In this document: piece after piece, positions 61,248-64,000 of the stretch | Numbering within the stretch: position 1 is the stretch's first letter | Layout: each line of letters starts with the position of its first letter | Source: Hexactinellida sp. DTS-2022 | Lineage: Eukaryota > Porifera > Hexactinellida | Reading direction: 5' to 3' | DNA length: 64,000 nt | Assembly: GCA_028753945.1 (NCBI GenBank) | Contig: JAPNXP010000009.1 | Location: forward strand, 558,001-622,000 | Notes under the pieces: model-generated | What the model was told of the DNA's origin: nothing | Database searches by the model: none | The model's input: the letters and a program-made list of their open reading frames with translations, nothing else | Position numbers and translations under genes: made by a program

Positions 61248-61625
61248 TAACTTAACTCGATTTAGTGAATAAACTAATCTCTATATCGAAAACACAATTG
61301 TTCGTATGAACTAATTTGGATTCAGCAATTACAATTTTGATTTAGTCGTTATAAAAAATTTCCACCGGCACTCAGCGATAGAGGTGCTGGTGGTCCAAGG
61401 TGGTCCACCTGTACTTTGTATTGAGGTGCACAACTGGCACTTTTGGCTACAGGTCAAAGGTTTGCGCCTATGCCGGTCGATCGGTCCTGCCATGGTAAAA
61501 TGGTTAATAAAGAGATAACTTAGAAGAGACCTGAGAAGAACTAGCATACCATTAGAAAGTGGTTTCATATCAGAATCTATAACTGGAGTAGATCTTCTTA
61601 TTGTGCATAATGATTCCATTCCATT
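61248..61625. other. Divergent spacer, HDHD3 and B4GALNT
   Basis: 378 bp between two start codons facing apart, so it holds both promoters. A 96-codon minus-strand frame (61329-61619) fills much of it, but it has no domain, signal peptide or family resemblance. Confidence 0.45.
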
Positions 61626-63710
61626 ATGTGCTCATACCTCCCAAGAAATTATTTCAGCATTGCTTACAGAAAGTTTTTTAGATGTTCCATCTTCTTGAGA
61701 GTATTTTGTGTGTGTTTGTTTTTATGTTTTATGTTATTGATTCCAAATAAATCTCGTACTAGAAGCTTACACCCAGATCCTATTTCGATATATACAGAAC
61801 TTTCTAATTTGAAAGAACTTGACGAGTTCTCGAAACAAAGATTGATACCAACAGTTGATAATAACGAATTGCCTGTCGATTTCGACTCAAATTTGCCTGA
61901 ATTAAGAAAGCGGATTTTGAGAATTTCCAATGCTACTCAGTTTCCCTCTGACTTTATAAACACTGACGCAGTGTACAGCAATAGGTTTGCTAGCAGGTTG
62001 TTCACGAACACGAAGAGGGGTTCTCTCAATGTGTATGTCTGGAGAGATATTTGCTCTGGATCAGTCGACATTTTGAAGGCAAATCTCGGATTTCCGTACA
62101 ATCCATGGAAAAAGTTTTTCACGAATTCTCTCAATATATACTCCCTTAAATTTACTGGTCAAAGAATTTTCGGATACATTTTGCCTTCTAGAAGTGGCCA
62201 ATATTCCTTTGAGATTAGTTACTATGGTTCTGTTGAAGTTTGGATTTCTCCCAACTCAATGCCTTCGAATGCTATTCAATACAAACTATCCAAACCAAAT
62301 ATTTTCTATCAGCTATACAGAAAGTTGTTTTTCACTAAAGCATTTAAAGTTGATTATTTTACTGTCTACCTTGTTGCTGGCAGCAAGCAGTACATAGAGA
62401 TTATTCAAACGAGCAACTCTGAGGGAGTATTGGAACTAAAGTGGAAGAAACCACATTTTTATAAGTACAAACCTATAGCCTCCCAGTTCCTCTATCCCTA
62501 CGTTAACGACTCGGGGACTAGAGTCGTTCCTGAGACGCATTTTCCTCCTCCCCTCCCCCTGCATCTCCCCAGCTCACAGCTGATCGGTTTCCTGCACCCT
62601 GAGGATGATAGGAACTCCCTGTACTCTCTCCCCCCAGTAGATATTAACGGGCTAGAGGATAACTGGGTGTTCCCCTCCTGTCAGTATAAACCTGCTGACC
62701 TGTATCCGACCTCCAAAAGAAAAGAGAGTAATTTGAGATTAGTAAGTACATTTCCAGTTACACCTCTTTACTCTATGATTGTGGAGCCGTCAATATACAC
62801 GGCTGCAATACACACTTCTCTGATGGAGACAGTTCTTAGCTCGTTTATGCTTCACATCAAATTCTTGTACCCTTCTGTCCGTCTGTCCCGTCTGGTTAAT
62901 ATGGAGAGGCTCGCCTGTCCCCAGAACGGGGACCTGTTCCTGGTGGAGGTACTCGTTACCTTCGGAGAGAAACCTTTGGAAGAGCTGCTCGTGTCTGAGT
63001 ACGTCGTGCTGGGACACAGGTCTCTGCCCGAATATGTGCTCTGCACCCCTGTTGCCATGGGGATGCGGAGAGACACCTTTGTCCACTTCCTTGTTACTCA
63101 CAGGAACCTCCCTCAGATGGCGCGCCAGTTCGTTGAGAACATGGAGCGTGTGTACGAGGAGACGGGAGATGAGAACTTCGGAGTAATAATAGTTAATTAT
63201 GAAACTCCGCTTTTGAACATGACCACCCTGTTGCGACAGAGCAGTCTGAAGCACTGGTCTGTAGTTGAAGTGGAGGGACCCTGGGAGAAGACTTCTGCCA
63301 TTAATCTGGGGATAGACAGTGTGAGGAGTGCTGATGACATCATCTTCATAACCGACCTGTCTCTCTCGATGCCAGCTCACTTTCCTGACACTATTCGCAA
63401 ACACACATTCCAAGGGTACTCTGCGTTTGCTCCGATTATATTCTACTTTATGTGCGATTTTACGAAGAGCAGTTTCTACAATGGATTCTACTCCATAACT
63501 GGATACGGGCTGTTCGGCTTATACAAATCTGATTGGATTAGAGTTGGAGGAATGAACACTTTTCTGTTTAAGGGGAAATGGGGTTGGGAGGATAACGAGC
63601 TTGCGAATCGCGTATTAACAGCCGGTTACGTAGTGTTCCGAGTAATAATGCGCGACTTCTATCATCAGAACCACACTTATGCGGGTCTATGGGACGATAT
63701 AGGGCCGTAG
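61626..63710 (+). CDS. B4GALNT3/4: Beta-1,4-N-acetylgalactosaminyltransferase 3/4 (type II Golgi)
   Basis: Single exon, 694 aa (human B4GALNT3 998). Short cytosolic tail, then a signal anchor at about 19-39 (IFLRVFCVCLFLCFMLLI). A PA14-like domain follows at about 115-270 (FTGQRIFGYILPSRSGQYSFEISYYGSVEVWIS). The CHGN-type transferase domain covers about 400-694: FGVIIVNYE, NLGIDSV, DDIIFITDLSL (metal-binding region), AFAPIIFYF, YGLFGLYKSDWIRVGGMNTF, and WGWEDNELANRVLTAGY. Human B4GALNT3/4 have [27 protein letters not shown] and WGGEDWELLDRVLQAG at these places. It makes LacdiNAc (GalNAc beta1,4 GlcNAc) on glycans in the Golgi. 3 versus 4 cannot be decided. Confidence 0.92.
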   Translation: MCSYLPRNYFSIAYRKFFRCSIFLRVFCVCLFLCFMLLIPNKSRTRSLHPDPISIYTELSNLKELDEFSKQRLIPTVDNNELPVDFDSNLPELRKRILRISNATQFPSDFINTDAVYSNRFASRLFTNTKRGSLNVYVWRDICSGSVDILKANLGFPYNPWKKFFTNSLNIYSLKFTGQRIFGYILPSRSGQYSFEISYYGSVEVWISPNSMPSNAIQYKLSKPNIFYQLYRKLFFTKAFKVDYFTVYLVAGSKQYIEIIQTSNSEGVLELKWKKPHFYKYKPIASQFLYPYVNDSGTRVVPETHFPPPLPLHLPSSQLIGFLHPEDDRNSLYSLPPVDINGLEDNWVFPSCQYKPADLYPTSKRKESNLRLVSTFPVTPLYSMIVEPSIYTAAIHTSLMETVLSSFMLHIKFLYPSVRLSRLVNMERLACPQNGDLFLVEVLVTFGEKPLEELLVSEYVVLGHRSLPEYVLCTPVAMGMRRDTFVHFLVTHRNLPQMARQFVENMERVYEETGDENFGVIIVNYETPLLNMTTLLRQSSLKHWSVVEVEGPWEKTSAINLGIDSVRSADDIIFITDLSLSMPAHFPDTIRKHTFQGYSAFAPIIFYFMCDFTKSSFYNGFYSITGYGLFGLYKSDWIRVGGMNTFLFKGKWGWEDNELANRVLTAGYVVFRVIMRDFYHQNHTYAGLWDDIGP

Positions 63711-64000
63711 AGCTTTATAAATACATTCTGTAATATCCTCAATTATATCCTAGGTATTGTTCTAATGTAAATTACCAAATTATATTTTATTAATTATTAA
63801 ATTAACCTCTTCAAAATAAATAAACCTGTGACTTGTGACACGTACTCAATTCAGTTCAGTATGTTGGGATTTGGGAGCCAAGTTTAAGTATGTCAACTAA
63901 TTAATTAATAAGGGAACTTTATGAGGAATATATTTAATACACCACAGAGATGTAGAATTCTAAATAGTTAGTTTCATTGCCAGATCATGAATAAAGTTCA
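63711..64000. other. 3' flank of B4GALNT3/4 with interspersed repeat end
   Basis: AT-rich 3' flank. The last 24 bases (ATTGCCAGATCATGAATAAA then GTTC) repeat the motif at about 58226, so a repeat element probably continues beyond the window. Confidence 0.5.

Noticed and set aside
61329..61619. 96-codon minus-strand frame between HDHD3 and B4GALNT
   Set aside because: Starts with ATG but has no domain, signal or compositional sign of coding, and it fills a divergent promoter.

Overview
This is a compact, gene-dense and AT-rich stretch of an invertebrate animal genome. Animal-only families (TSSK kinase, TRIM ligase with FN3, VLIG-type GTPase, WSCD, B4GALNT3/4, CLN6, a ciliary C20orf85 homologue) are coded in long open frames with GT-AG introns. 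I cannot name the species. An early-branching or intron-poor lineage with a small genome, such as a sponge, would fit, but that is inference. I recognise 26 protein-coding genes, 23 on the minus strand. Most are single-exon, including genes that are multi-exon in vertebrates (POLK, OSGEPL1, KLHDC3, MFSD11, BRCC3, CLN6, HDHD3).

Layout. 1-13.5 kb: partial ZZEF1, mitochondrial OSGEPL1, POLK divergent from an unknown multi-span membrane protein, then KLHDC3. 13.8-24.3 kb: six-exon GANAB, a Maf-like bZIP, MFSD11, a small two-exon membrane protein, and a CIMIP1/C20orf85 ciliary protein. 25-45 kb: a seven-exon PARP14-like mono-ADP-ribosyltransferase (2404 aa by my model), TSSK, CFDP1, EEPD1-like, a heat-shock-type HSP70 with a clear HSE promoter, a WSCD sulfotransferase and a single-exon VLIG GTPase. 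45-64 kb: a lipid-anchored TRIM-like RING/B-box/FN3 protein, BRCC3, CLN6, a two-SH3 adaptor with a transgelin-like gene nested in an intron, two tandem NIPSNAP3-like genes, HDHD3 and B4GALNT3/4.

Non-coding sequence is dominated by short (100-200 bp) terminal-inverted-repeat elements flanked by TA and ending in CAGT...ACTG, in at least seven families built on a similar terminal template. Many sit inside introns. In two cases, removing the element and one TA leaves exactly a 47-bp intron, close to the smallest intron seen here (54 bp), so these elements appear to have inflated mini-introns. The NIPSNAP pair lies in a 2-2.4 kb tandem duplication. Exons 2-3 and intron 2 are almost identical between copies while the flanks and exon 1 have diverged (gene conversion), and one copy has lost its mitochondrial presequence. 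Exon models are mine from splice motifs, reading phase and family alignment from memory; no database search was run.
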